Assembly (NCBI GenBank): GCA_000149265.1
Contig: CH002093.1
Span: 341,355 to 405,354, forward strand
Origin: Ciona savignyi
Lineage: Eukaryota; Chordata; Ascidiacea; Phlebobranchia; Cionidae
Direction: 5' to 3'
DNA length: 64,000 bases
Both the position numbers and the translations under genes were made by a program. This document shows positions 11,943 through 24,617 of this stretch, piece after piece. Each line of letters opens with the position of its first letter. Within the stretch, counting starts at the first letter, position 1. The notes under the pieces are model-generated. The model was not told the origin of the DNA, searched no databases, and was given only the letters and a program-made list of their open reading frames with translations.

Positions 11943-12001
<59 letters not shown>

Positions 12002-12260
12002 TAATAATGGATCCTGTAGTTCGACCATTATAGCGTTTCACGGTTATTTTGTGCTTTAATATTACTGGCTCTCCATAAACACCAATCATCAGTACAACAT
12101 GTATATCTTATAATACAATAGCGAAAACGTGTTGGTTGTGTCGTTTGGCAAGGTGCATACGTATGATTTTAATGGTAAAGGGGTTTAAAGCGTAATCAAA
12201 AGTCTATCGACCTTTGACGCGAGGTTATCTGACAATTGCCCGTGTGGTAACATCTAACTG
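11705..12260. repeat. Dispersed repeat, copy 2 (pairs with 8865-9420)
   Basis: Diverged copy of the 8865-9420 segment, interrupted by a (TA)n microsatellite. See that entry for the shared blocks. Confidence 0.6.
11943..11998. repeat. (TA)n microsatellite
   Basis: About 55 bp of near-perfect TA dinucleotides. Confidence 0.95.
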
Positions 12261-14563
12261 CAATTACCTAAACATAGGTAAGAAATAAGAGACTTACAAG
12301 AGTAGGTTTTGTTGGAATTCCATGAATAAACGAGATAATAAAGAATATTATCTGATAATATTATATTCGAAGAGAGTTTATTGGTTATAATTCGTCTGTA
12401 CAAAGTTATCTATCTCGTTTATACATGGAATGCGAAGCGCACAAATCAAAGTATGACGTCGGGTTCAAGAGGTAATGTAACTTTCAAAGCGTCAGTAAAC
12501 TTTATTTTATCCGCTTGTCACGGTTACTGCTCTCCTGCACCAACTACCGGGCGTACGCTAGCCAGTTCATACCTCGCTTTAGGATCTGCGCTGCGTGTAA
12601 TTATATCGTACCACCTCATGTACGTCCAGTTATCCTCTTAAATCACCCTATTCTGTTACTTTTATGGGGATGCATGAACTTTTTTAAATGGCGACACAAG
12701 ATTAAGGTATAAAATAAGTTGTGCGTTTCATTTGGTTTAGCGGCCATTTTTAACCATCACCGGAATATGGCTTATATGCCTACATCATTTTTGCTTCCCG
12801 CATAAAACGCTAATGACTTGACATTTTCCCTTGGTTATTGAGTGTTTGGAAACAGTTTTAAAAGCTTGGGCACCGACAGTAAATGTGGCCTATAAGTGTA
12901 TTGCATAAAATAATAGTCTGATGTTTTCGGCAACCACCGTTGATTAAACCATTTTCAACTTAGTGTGTAAGAGTAGGTAGACAAGCAGTTATTAATTCGA
13001 TTATTAATAAGTTTTCAAAATATTTTGTAATCCACTTTTAAGAGGTTAATTAGACGGTAGTTTGTTACAAATAAAGGATCTTTATTGTGTTCAGAAATAA
13101 GAATTATTATACCTTGTTTTGGTTATTAACTCTTTTTTCAGTAAAACGAAGCGCGTCAATTATAAGTTTTCACGTCGGGGCAATCGGTTTTGTAGAACTC
13201 GGCGGGAAAGCCGTCATTTTTCTTATTGGGCATCGTTTATAACGCGCGTTGCAACAATCCTTTTCTGTGATTAGGTGATCTATGCCATTGGATTCGTCGA
13301 TGTCCAGTTGTGACAACGTAACCTAACCAAAATAATTTGTGATGTTTTGTCGCCCAACTGTTAAGCTTCAATTATCGTATAGAAGTTCATAAAATCAATA
13401 TTTCTATATCATTTTATGGTTAGTTCTTTTAATTGTTGCCTTGATTTTAGAAATACAGCTCGCATCGTCCAAAGAGGAGACATTTAGCTTACAAGTACCT
13501 TTTCCAGGATTGCTAGAAAAAAAAATACAGACGATGGGGTCATGGTTACAATATCGTGGGTCTTATTTGACGCTGGGTACTATGTCGCAATCATTAACTT
13601 TGCGGCTCGCTTAGCAGGAAGAGAGATTTAGTTGAAAACTCGAAAAATATCTTACAGCCAAAAGTGCCCATATACGGCAAAATTAATAACCGACATTGTA
13701 AAAATAGTAATTAGTGTCGCATAATTCTATTTCTACATTATACTAAAATTATCTCGAGCGATTTCCCGGTCGGAAAATATATCATCCCACCTCCCAATTC
13801 GCGAGCACATATTTGTTCTCATTCTACGATACAATGATTTTCTTGTGCGAGGAAGGAACATGTCGTATTGTTTTATAAAACTAAAACACAGTATGCCTTT
13901 TGGCCTGGTTCCGTACAATATATGTGGCTACTACTAGTGGCGACATTATGGTAAGGTTTTATGAATAAACAATTAAATGGGTATTGATTTCTCTTTTTAT
14001 GGTTCGAGGTTGATGCCACCTTCCAATTCCATCCTACAGATTTTGTTTTTGCAAGTGTTGCTTTGAGTGCTTGATGGTTTAGATCGATCGCCACAAGAGG
14101 GTATAACGACCGTGATAAGCAGTGGCAGCACTCGACTAAGTTTCCTTCAAGTTTTATTTCTGGCTTTAATTGTCCACAATTATATTTTTACTCTATCTGC
14201 GGTTTTAGTCAACCGTGTATTTTAACCTCAAGTAACATATAATTGCACAAGATAATTCCACATTTTATTTTGCTATATATTAAGTGTGTATTCTTCGACT
14301 TGGGTTTTTAAAGAAGCAAAAAAGAATAAAAGAAAAACCCTTGCACCTCTGGCAAAAGAGAAAGTTTCCGTGTAGGATCCAACAGGAGCAATGACCTACC
14401 CCCCGTTGTCAACCCTGTGTTGATACATCGAGCTACTCAGCGTGCGTTGACCAGTGATTGTATAAACACCCTATGTGTCTGTCCTGTAAGTGCTATTTCT
14501 ATGCCATATGTCTTGGATTTTAAGTCAACATAACTAACTTCCACAGGTTTTGCTTGTGGCAGG
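12261..14563. other. Intergenic, no gene seen
   Basis: No convincing exon or RNA gene. Composition alternates between AT-rich and moderately GC-rich. Short frames on both strands lack domain signatures. Confidence 0.4.
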
Positions 14564-14830
14564 TTGTCATTCTCTTGTAATTTCTTAAGCCCCGGGTTTT
14601 GGTCAGGCGGGAAACTCCTCGGGCAAGTGGCGAGTTTGTGGCCTGGTTCTCCACAATGCTTGCAAGTCTCAGTTTGTCCATGGTACTTTACAAACAGTTC
14701 ATCCTGCTACATTTATGTAGCTTGGTATCGGTGTTTTTTCCAAGCAGTGCCAGCCGAATCTCAGTTGCCAAAACACGCTTGTCGACTTTGTTCCTTATGC
14801 TAAATAAGTTTCCATACTGACACAATGTAT
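14564..14830 (-). pseudogene. Retroelement ORF1/gag fragment with a CCHC zinc knuckle
   Basis: Read on the minus strand, about 14590-14700 encodes a perfect CX2CX4HX4C knuckle (CKHCGEPGHKLATC) preceded by VKYHGQTET. This is the arrangement in nucleic-acid-binding ORF1/gag proteins of retroelements and ZCCHC-type proteins. Upstream on the same strand, 14705-14820 keeps a related-looking segment (GNLFSIRNKVDKRVLATE) in a different phase with a stop between. The frame is broken and no reverse transcriptase lies nearby. I call it a relic; a short host zinc-knuckle exon is a less likely alternative. Confidence 0.45.
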
Positions 14831-16175
14831 AGGCCAGTACTTCTTTTTTAAAGGAAAGAATATTTATGCGATCACTAATGTTGTCCTATCCGACATGTGC
14901 ATAAAGACACAATAAACATTTTCCACACTTTTCCCCTCTTCATATATCTTTAGACAATCTTCTCTAGTTTTACAGGTGACGCATATTAAATTGCCCTTCC
15001 TCTCTGCAAGCAGATTTTTGACAAGGTCTTCTTCCAATACCTGAAACTAAGGCAATTAGGGCGTTGCCCGATTGTTTGAGTTGAATTGCGATTGAGAACA
15101 TCCGACCTCCACGACCTCTCCATGACGTCACTTACTTTCTTTATATATAATTTTACCGAGCCAAGTTTCGACCCATATTGGACTAGGCACAAGCACCGTT
15201 TTTGTATAGCAGTCGGTATATATATCGGTCGCGCTCACACACCACTGTATTCACTTAACTTAGTTAAATGCTCCTTTGCGCCATCATCCGGGAGTTAGTA
15301 AATAAACAAAGAACAGAATAAAAAGAACCACAAGTAATGTTCAATTCCTAAGGGAAATCAGTCAACTGCAGTATTGCGTTCCATAATCGCTTAACTTGGA
15401 CGTCTTTACTAACCTAGCCGAATGTCATACTTCTTATTTATGGACATTTTGAAGGAAACAAACCAATTGAAATTTGTTAAATGTTTGTAGAAATTTAGTA
15501 ATATTAAGTGGATATTGGGATAAAGCCACAAGAAAATATAAAACTACATCTCTTATTTCAATACTATATATGCTGTAGAACTCCACTTGGGCAAACCCTT
15601 GTTCTACGTGTCAACCCTGTGAAAGTGCGCAAATCTATCAGTGATCGCTCTTTTCGAAACAGAAAAATTACTCGGTGTGCAAATCGTATAATTTATCGAA
15701 AAATAAACAAAATATCAGAAAAACAAGCAGCAAAACACTAAACAGTAATACAATTTCTGGGTGTTTCGTATGCGTTCAGCTCAACACATCATGATTAATG
15801 ACACAATCAACTCGCACCAAAAAGAAAGATTACTACGACTTTTTTTAAACGTGTCGGATCAGTACACACAGAAAAATGTAACAAAAGAAATCTTAAGCTT
15901 AGAACCTCGCAAAATAAAAGTGTCAACCAATTGTTTAAACAGCAGTTTTTTTAAAGCATAATTGTATGTTATGTTTTTATGCACACAGGGGGCCCCTATT
16001 CACATTTTGTGTATGATATACACCGAGTATATAGTCTTGTTTCGACAGCACTGTGTGCGTAGTCTTTTTAATGTTTGTCAGGCAGACGAAGCTTTACGCG
16101 CCATGATGTTTTGTTGTGTATTTCTGTAACTATAAAACAATGAAGCAAATTTAGCATTGGGAAATACTACAATAC
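14831..16175. other. Intergenic, repeats only
   Basis: Contains a piece (15190-15240) shared with about 3165-3235, and a stretch 15960-16060 that loosely resembles the head of the 10029 repeat. Small plus-strand frames at 15508-15741 and 15761-15961 have basic compositions and no recognisable domain; I do not call them genes. Confidence 0.4.
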
Positions 16176-16480
16176 ACCCGGTTGTTCTAGTGGTTTAGTG
16201 CGACGACTTTCGGCCGATAGGTTTTAGGTTCGAATCTGGTCGCTAGCTATTCGGTTGTGTCCTTGGACGAGGCCTTATACGGACATTGCCTGAACCCAGC
16301 GGATTATTGTGTTCTGCCAAATTGAAGGAACACGTGTATCACACATAACACACTGCAATAGCTCCGGTTACCCGACGGTGGGCGCTAGGTGATCTGACGA
16401 TTGCCCGTGTGTTAACCCCCTTGGTTTTCCCATTCACGGGGATACACATGAATATCCTGTCCTATACCATAAAAAACACT
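16176..16480 (+). mobile_element. tRNA-derived SINE, complete-looking copy
   Basis: The 5' part resembles a tRNA gene with an A-box-like stretch (tctagtggtttagtgcgac) and a good B box (GGTTCGAATCT), i.e. an internal RNA polymerase III promoter. The 3' part (gctccggttacccgacgg, cgattgcccgtgtg, ccccttggttttccca) is the family-specific body. It ends in 'cctgtcctatacc', related to the (TCCTA)n tail of other copies. Matching copies lie at 31670-31970 (inverted) and 26340-26480 (3' part). SINEs of this kind are described from Ciona; I cannot match the family name by eye. Confidence 0.8.
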
Positions 16481-17041
16481 TTATCTACCTGAAATTCGTG
16501 CCTTTAAATACCTCTGTGAACTACAGAAGTACAGAAATTACTGCGAATATTTTGTTTATTTACATATGATTTAAATGAAAGCCCCTTGTCAAGCGCTATA
16601 GTAAAAAGAAAATAAATTCCTAAAACAGCCTGAATTAGTTTTTCACAGCTTTAAGGAATTCCCCTTGGTTTAGTGCATATTTTTCTGTATTTACATATTA
16701 AGGTCATGTTATCCTACGATTTTTAAAGTGTTAATTCGATTTTTACGGCTCCTTGTTTGACATGTCGGGGCGACATGGCATGCCTTTAATATTTATGATA
16801 TGGAGACAAATTGTCAATCATTTAACCCCTGTTCAATAAAAAAGTTAATTAGTTATATTTATTACTAATTAGAAATCAAATTACAAACACATATTTTACT
16901 ATTACTGTTGATATTAACTGGTGAACAAACTGTTTAAACCACATGAAAGAAAAGATTATAATTACACTGATTTAGACAAACATAGAAATTGTGCACATAA
17001 AACTAAAATCTGTAACAATCAGTAACCTCAGTCTTCCACAG
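16481..17041. other. AT-rich region upstream of the NLR linker exon
   Basis: Contains a diverged piece of the 10029-type repeat (16560-16800: 'cccttgtcaagcgct', 'aaggaattccccttgg', 'gcatgcct'). No start codon in frame with the linker exon precedes a stop, so the NLR coding sequence must begin further upstream. Confidence 0.4.
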
Positions 17042-17180
17042 AGCAACCAACCTTCAACATCCAACTCCACCAACGTAGATGAGCAGGGACAACCGATCGG
17101 TGCAACACAGTATAATGCGCAGGGTGACATTGTTATTAACCAATATCAGGGACCTCCCCCTGTTGATGTTAAGACACTTG
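17042..17180 (+). CDS. NLR gene, linker exon upstream of NACHT
   Basis: The acceptor 'cttccacag' precedes it and a strong donor (CTTG|GTGAGT) follows. The frame ends with one base, G, that joins CC of the next exon to make an Ala codon (phase 1). The peptide is low-complexity at first (SNQPSTSNSTNVDEQGQ) and then PIGATQYNAQGDIVINQYQG followed by PPPVDVKTL. The Gln/Asn/Gly-rich 'GDIVINQYQG' stretch looks like a flexible segment linking an N-terminal domain to NACHT. No in-frame ATG exists here, so at least one earlier exon is required. Other AGs just upstream (after 'caatcag' or 'aacctcag') could serve as acceptors, so the left edge is uncertain by a few codons. Confidence 0.65.
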
Positions 17181-18171
17181 GTGAGTGGTCATTTAACGTC
17201 GTTTATACTCTTACTAGGACATTAAATAAAAAGTTAAAATGTTCTACTTTGTTTGGAAGAAATTCTTTCCAAAATTGTTTTGCCTTGTTAACAAACATGT
17301 TTTATTAATTTTTTATTATGATTTACCCACAAGAATATATTCCTTAAAAAAATTAAAGTGTCGCTTGTATCTTTTGGGTTATTAAAGTTCTATATAAAAA
17401 AATATTTTGATTTTCAGGTAAATATTAGTTTTTTTATATATCTGTTGTGTTTTTGATTATTTGGGTGTTTTCTACTTAAATTTTGTTGATTTGATAAAAC
17501 CTTTGTTTATATAGGTTATTTTATATATCTACAACTTACACAACGGCCGTCACACACATATATTCGCGGATACGCTGGGAATTCCCCTTGCACGATTCCA
17601 TTGAATTTGCCAATGCATATCAACTACATACCATAAATCAAAAGAAGTTTATGCCAGAAAACCAACACATTTTACGTTTAGTATATAAATAATGATGAAT
17701 ACGATCCAAATGGAAGAACTAAAAATTCCATGTTTGATTTGATTCACTGAAAACATTCACTATATTAAATAATTATTTTAAAATGGGTGGCAAGCCTTTC
17801 CTCTTAATAATACGTCATTAACACTGAAGTTATTATTAACTGATTATAGAATGAATACAAATAACCATCAAACAGCAAACCTTTGTGGGAGAAATGTGCA
17901 GTTTGATTAAAAAAATACTAGAGAAATAATGGAAAACACGAATAAACAAACCGCAAATATGTGAATAAAGCATGCCTGTTACAGCGTTGCACAGAAAATA
18001 ATTCGTTTACTTCGGATTAAGGAAACCCGTATTTAAACAATGTGCATCTACTATATGTTAGATAATCCTAAAAAGTAACTGGCTTTACACTTTCCATTAC
18101 CATAAGTAGATTATCGCTTGAACATATAATTTAGTAGATATAAATCTTTACCTTCATATTTTCATCTTTAG
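17181..18171 (+). other. NLR gene intron (linker to NACHT)
   Basis: AT-rich intron with GTGAGT donor and TTTCATCTTTAG acceptor. It contains 'gctgggaattccccttgc' near 17575, another kappaB-like string. No exon seen inside. Confidence 0.7.
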
Positions 18172-19931
18172 CCAAAGAATTGAAAAATAAGTTAACCGTA
18201 CGAGCAAATGAAATTGTTGGCGAAACCATCCTGCCAATTCAACTTGAACGTGAAATTACAAGAGTGAAACTTCAAATCACTGAAGTTCTTCAACAGCATA
18301 TTATTTATGGAGACGACATTTATTGGAAGGAACATATGAAGCGTAACGTTCCATTGATCCCCACCACAGATGGATCAAGGATTGCAATCAACCAACTGTT
18401 TGATAAAGCTAAAGAAACTGCAACACAAGCTGCACAAAGGTGTAAAACTGATGATGCTAAAGCAAAGTACATCAATCAACATGGCAACACTACAGGGCTG
18501 ATTGGTATGCCGGGCGTAGGTAAAACTACAACCAGCAAGATGGTCACCAAATCCTTACTGGATAAAATAATTCTACCAGACACAGAATATTTATTTTACA
18601 TCTCAATAAAAAATGTTAACTTTGAGGAAAAAGTAACACCTTTTCAATTTCTAACTGACAACAGCTTGACCAACTGGTTTTATAGCGACAAGGAAAACAA
18701 AGAGTTGATATATGAGTTGCATAATAATCCAAATGTTGTCATTGTGATGGACGGTTTGGATGAAGCTGCAGTCAATTTCTCTGGAATACCTATAAACTGT
18801 CCCTTAGATAGAAAGTCTAAACCGGTGGACATCATCAAAAATTTGTTTAACTCCACTCTTTTGCCCAATGCTGTGAAACTTGTCACTTCTAGACCAGGTC
18901 AGTTCTATCAGATACACCAGGATTGTCGACCAACTTTCGTTCTTGAAGTGCTGGGTCTGGATCAAGTTGCCATAGATGAACTCGGATCACAGATCTGTGG
19001 TGAAAGGTATCCTGCAATCAAAAAATTTCTGAAGGAGCGACCTAATCTTTCAGCTTTGTGTTATGTTCCTGTCAATTGCATTCTCATCATAGCTTGCCTT
19101 CTTGTTTGTTTATCTACAGGAAAAGAGATAAACTCAATGACGCAAGTCTTAATCTTCGCACTAACTCACTACATGACTTCTGAGCATTTGAAATCAAACA
19201 AGAAAGAAAAAGAAATCGCCTTGGAACTAGTAAAATTATGTCAACTTGCTTTCAACGGATTCAAAAAACAAAAACTGGTTTTTAATGTAAATGACTTTCT
19301 GGAAATAGACATCGAAGAAGAAATGGCCAATAACTTTATGCACACATATGTTGACAAAGCATCAGGCATGAGAATGAAAATATTAGAAGGACATAAACGA
19401 AGTTACTTTTCTCACCTCATGTGGCAGGAATTTCTTACTGCTGTTCACATGATGCTTTTTATGCCGAATGAACAATTTCAAGATTACGACTTCATATTTG
19501 AACAGTTCCAGTGGGAAGTTGTGGCAAGATTCTTGTTTGGCATTTGTAACTCGACTTCCGAAGCAGATCTGGAACTCATCTTCCCAACTTCAGAGATCAA
19601 AGATTTTAGGGTAAAAAAGAAAATGATTCTGGATATAATTTCAGGACAAAAAATTGATCCGAAGAAAGACAACTTCAATACTTTACTTGGTAAAGTGTCA
19701 GGCTGGATGCATGAGCTTAATGATAAAGAAATAATAAAACAAGTAGAACAATGCCTACCAACTGACATAACAATTAAAGTTCCTTCGCACCCAACCCAAG
19801 CACAAGATCTTGCGTTTGCTTTCACCTCCTGTTCAGCACCTCACAACTTGACGGTGAAAGCTGATGGTCGTTTTGCAACGCCTGAAACTGCAACTTTTCT
19901 TCGTGGTTTAACGGGGTCAACGAACACCAGG
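18172..19931 (+). CDS. NLR gene, NACHT-domain exon
   Basis: A single 1,760-bp exon between acceptor 'catctttag' and donor AGG|GTAAGT. Without splicing the frame meets TGA at 19938-19940. About 110 residues precede the nucleotide-binding domain (helical, e.g. LEREITRVKLQITEVLQQHI). The Walker A/P-loop is GMPGVGKTT (18504-18530). Walker B is VVIVMDGLDEAA (18735-18770), with the DGLDEA form typical of NACHT rather than AP-ATPases. Next come the sensor-like KLVTSRPG (about 18880) and a winged-helix GxP-like region, LSALCYVPVNCILIIACLL (about 19050-19105), as in animal NLRs. The C-terminal part (IKVPSHPTQAQDLAFAFTSC, then LTVKADGRFATPETATFLRG) leads into the LRRs. All catalytic motifs look intact. 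ATP binding and oligomerisation are family knowledge. Confidence 0.93.
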
Positions 19932-21359
19932 GTAAGTTGAAATTATAAAATTTGCCTTCAATAGGTTCACCTCGCATTTTATTTATAAATTCGGCCCAGA
20001 CTAATTTTATTGAAAGAGTACATTCAGCTGAAATATGATTTAAAAATTAAAATACAAGGTTTCTACGATAAGAATAGATTTCCTGAACATTTAAGAAGGA
20101 ATGTCTGTATTGTAGGTTTCATCGATTTTACTTATCATTGTAGTAAGCTCAGTAAGTGTGAAGTGTGGAAGTACATTTATAGAAGTGTAAGGGTAATATG
20201 GGAATTAATTAGGAAAGTTTATGTATGATAAAGTAGATTAGGAAAGTCATCTGATTGTGAAGATAACAAATGTTATTGATTGTTGAGTAGTCGTTATACT
20301 AGAGTATGGAATTATACATTGGTATGTTCTACTGGGGTTATTAATTTAACTTAATACCTTGCAATATATGAAGGGTTATCTTGCTATATTTACTATATTA
20401 TTGAGAAGATTTTTAGTTTGTGCATGTCATGTATTGTTAAAAGAATATGTCGGTGTATAATTCTAACTGTTTTCCTAAGTTAAAAATAATTTATATTTAT
20501 TGCATATATATCTTACATATTGATAAGTGAGTGTTATCATAACACCAAGGTGGATACGCAGTATTTCACAGGATTAACATCCAGTGAATAAAATAATGTT
20601 TTGAGAGATAGGTGGTTAATGAGTTTTAAAACAGCAGTATTTGTGGTTTTAGTTTTTAAAACAGCAGTATTTGTGGTTTTTAAGACATAATTCTTTCATA
20701 TTCAATTTTAAAGAATGTTTTTGGTCAATTGGTTAATTATGAAATTCCAAATGTTGAATTTTCCTCGTCTTTTTACTCTGGGTAGCGCTGGTGACAGGCA
20801 CCTGAGGGCGTCAAGTCATTGGGTCATTATTATCGCATTATCGAATCAGGTTGAAATTTATAGGAATTCTAACTGGCATGTCCACAGCTTTCTTTAACAT
20901 TTAATTATTTAACCAAGGGAATTCCTGCTTTGTGGAAAATGTAAAAAAGAGGACAATTACTGTATGTCTGAATGATAAACAAATGTTTACTTCAATTTAA
21001 AAAATGTACAACATGAAAAAATATCTAATTAAAAGTAAAATTACCCAGTGTACCCCGGAAAATTCCCCATAATGGGATATGCATGACCAGTCATAAATAC
21101 AATCTTATTGCGCGTATGAATTAGGTGACAGACTCAACTAAAGTAAATAAGAAATGTAAATATTCACAATAAAGATGTGTGCCCCTTTCCCTATCTTTAA
21201 CCCTTTTCCTGGAAATCCCCATTTATTTGATTCCACTTAAACCAGTGAATAGTTACATTTTCGCTCTGTACAATAAGAAAGAAAATGTCCAATCGTGTTA
21301 AATTGTTGGTGGTGTTAGCTTGTATGGTTTGGATCTACAATGACAAGTCCTGGATAAAT

Positions 21360-22425
21360 TACGCCAGGGAAATTCCCGAGAGACCCAAAAATATTAGCAT
21401 AAAGCTGTTTTGCGAATGTTGGGCGTTGATTATGGGTCCCATTTGATAATTGGGACACATACTTTTTTTGTCCGTTTTTTTTTTTTTTTTTTTTTTCGTC
21501 AAATGCTTGACAGGCATGGCATGTCGCCCCTACATCTACCAGAAGGAAAAATTGAATTGCAAGAAGACTTTTCCATTAAACAACACGGTCTAGATGAGCA
21601 GAAACCAAAATTTTAGGAGATAAAACAAGGGGAATTCCCCTGGGACGATAAAAACCAAAACGGTATTTTTTTTCTAAAAAAATAGTTTTTTGGGCGTAGC
21701 GTTTGAACGGCAGCTCTAATTTTAATCAAATTTAGTGAAATGTAAGTGCATTAGTCACTGATTTAACACTTAGAAGAAATAAAACAATAATCTCGCAAAA
21801 TGCCCTAAAAATGGAATTTTGTTCTGAAATCATGATTGTGACAAGCATGCCATGTCGTCCCGGTATCAACCAAAAGTGGTAATGAAATCGCAATGAAAAT
21901 TTGACATTTGTAAGACAACATGGTCTAGATATGGAAAAACGAAAATTTTGGGTGATGAATCAAGGGGAATTCCCCTGAGACCTAAAAAAACAAAACGACA
22001 CTTTTTCTGCTAAACTAGCTTTTTGGAGCATAGCGCTTGAACGGCTGCTCTAATCAGATTTGGTGAAATCTTAGACCATTAGACACTTTGTGCCAATTAA
22101 GAGAAAGTAAACATTTACTTAGGAACAGATATATTCCTGATTTATATTCGTTACAGGCATGCCATATCGCACTGACATATCCAACAAGTAGTCGACAAAT
22201 CAGATTAAAACTTTAAGAATTGTTACATAACATTACCTACATATTTAAAAACAAAAACTTATTTACTAAAGGGGAATTCCTTGAAACCATGAAAAACTAA
22301 ATCGATCTGTTTTGGCAATTTGACTTCATTTCACTTCAGCGCTTGAAAAGTAGCTTTAATTTAGATATATATAGAAATATATAGAGGACACCCAACAGGA
22401 GTTTTAATAATAGTGACACTCTCTG
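21360..22425 (-). repeat. Dispersed repeat family with kappaB-like palindromes, reverse copy
   Basis: Reverse-complement relative of 10029-11720. It contains the poly-T tail (21478-21496), 'gacaggcatggcatgtcg', 'gtctagat' at about 21588 and about 21927 (338 bp apart, so the same unit length), GGGGAATTCCCC at 21629 and 21964, and ends near 'gacactctctggttg' (22418), the complement of the forward copy's start. Further diverged pieces extend left towards 20740. Confidence 0.65.
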
Positions 22426-24182
22426 GTTGTTTATAACATTAAGACATGGAGGAGGGCCAGGTTTGTTGATGCAATTGCCATAAACCATAATTATGTGATA
22501 AACTAATGTAAATACATAATAGCACGGTGATCTCTGAATTTTACCAATGAACTTAACTTAAAGTGTGCAGATGCACGCTACTGACGATTACAATCTAAAT
22601 TCTTAAGCCACTGACAGCCAGTAATCAGACTAAACACTGCAACCTTATTCACAATCGATCATTATCTCGCATCAGTCTTTATGTATATTTGATAATGTTA
22701 TCAGATAATAATCATTTATATTGTCCATATTTGTGAAGTTTGTGACGACTTCACGGTTTGTAATTGTTTATTTTGTACTGCATGTCTTTGTTATTACTGG
22801 TTCCATATGCCTACCACTTTACACGGTTATAAAACGCTTTAACATGACGTAGGTTTTGACGCTTCCCAAGCTGGCTTTAGTTTATAACGATACTACCATG
22901 CTGTATTTTGTTTTCTCGGCGCTCTCTCGGCGCTAAAACTTTTTTTGGTGTATATGAAGTCGTGTCCACATATACTAAATTAATCAGTATCTGCATGTTT
23001 GGTCATGGGTGCAAGTAATTGTTGTGTAGAGTATTAATCGTTTCATGCTCACAATATTTAAAACTCTCAGTTAATTTATTAAGTACCGTACGCTAGCTAT
23101 GGCAAGTATTAGAAATAATAAAGACCACGTTTGATAAGCTAACATCAGGGATATTACATACACATCGTTAGTTAGTTAGTTTATTTTTTGTTTCCACGAT
23201 GAAAACGTAAATCACGACTATTAAAAAAAGGGTTGAAAAACGGGAAAAAACGGCAAAACGACAGTCGTTAGAACACGTCTAAAAACTAGGAATACATTGT
23301 TAAATTTCGGTAAAATTAGACGTGGCAGCTAAACCCAAACCCATATAACAAGTAATCGGAATTAGGCACCAAGTTTTTCAAAAGTCTGGCCAAAAAAATT
23401 AACATATTGGCTCTTCATTTATTATACCTTACATAACCTAAACAGTGTTTGCTAAACTGATAGCTATGACACATGCATGGTTGACCGCGTAAATAATTGT
23501 AAAAGAACGTTGTCGCAAAACTATCGTACGGTTAAGCTTAGATGCGATTATCGTTATAAGTTTAACTGCAATGCTGAACCTCACGTGATGCCCACCGCTA
23601 CTGACGTCGGTATATTTGCTTTGATCGGGCGGCGCCGATTTTTAAAATAAAAAGTAGGATTGAACAAGACGCGCCGCTTGCCGAATTCCTTAATTAACAA
23701 CAATCAGTGTACAATCAACCCAAGAAATAATGACGTTCCACATCGGACAGGAACAGAACCGTTAAAACATCATTTTAATCGCGTTCACACTGCTGACACT
23801 TGGAGAAGTATTAACAAACTTGTATAACAATCACCAACAGCTCAAATCGATAAACTTGGAAATTTACTTTTACTTGGATAAGGAAGCAAAAGTATTTCGG
23901 CAAACCGTGGTGTAATAGAAGCTAAGGTATGATGAAAGCGAGTACAGCGCTCAATATTAGGCTTAGTTTCTGCACTTCCACATGAACAGGTTTGACGTTT
24001 TTTAATAAATTCCCAAAAACACAGAGAAAGCGGTAAGCAAAAAAAGGATTACACTGAGACTAAATGAGATCGGGCACTGCTCCGTGTCGCCCTATCCAAC
24101 TTGGTATTTGATATACCGTATATAATTACAGATAGGTAGCAACTTTTCTCCTAATATTATTTAACAAAAGTATAGGTGCGAC

Positions 24183-24617
24183 TAGAGCTGGACGTAATTG
24201 ATCAAAATTTTATTACGGAATTACGCCAGCTTGGTTACGTAATTCCAAATTTTTTAAGGGTATGAAAGTCATCGTTATTTAAAAAAACAACAAAAAATCA
24301 TCGTGTTTTTAGATACATTTTGATGGTACACAAAGGGTATGAAATTTTAAACTTAACCCTAGAGACTTTAAAGTTTAAACTAAACGGTTCGTTCGTCCTG
24401 TTAACTGAATAACTTCGCACAGCCCTAACTGAACAAAATTTGCTAAGACTTAAACAAGGAATTGCATAGACAGTATATTTACAACGATCGTCAATTTCCG
24501 TTGGAATAATTATGGACAGATGCGTAATTACGTAATTTTGATTTCACTTACGTAACGTAATTCCGAAGTCCGTAATTACGTAACTGAACGTAATTTCGTA
24601 ATTATGCCCCAGCTCTA
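24183..24617. mobile_element. hAT-type MITE with 8-bp target duplication
   Basis: Terminal inverted repeats TAGAGCTGG (left) and CCAGCTCTA (right) flank 435 bp. GGTGCGAC (24175-24182) and GGTGCGAT (24618-24625) lie outside and form an 8-bp target duplication with one mismatch, as expected for hAT. The ends are rich in 'acgtaatt' inverted copies. No ORF. Confidence 0.88.

Noticed and set aside
17181-17308. Extension of the linker exon to the stop near 17308
   Set aside because: A strong GTGAGT donor precedes it, and splicing joins in frame with the NACHT exon. The extension is low-complexity intron sequence.
19484-19825. 113-codon minus-strand frame inside the NACHT exon
   Set aside because: Opposite strand of a well-supported coding exon; composition reflects the complement.
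20010-20228. 72-codon frame just after the NACHT exon as an extra NLR exon
   Set aside because: No acceptor in the needed phase, no LRR pattern, and the NACHT exon joins cleanly to 27241.
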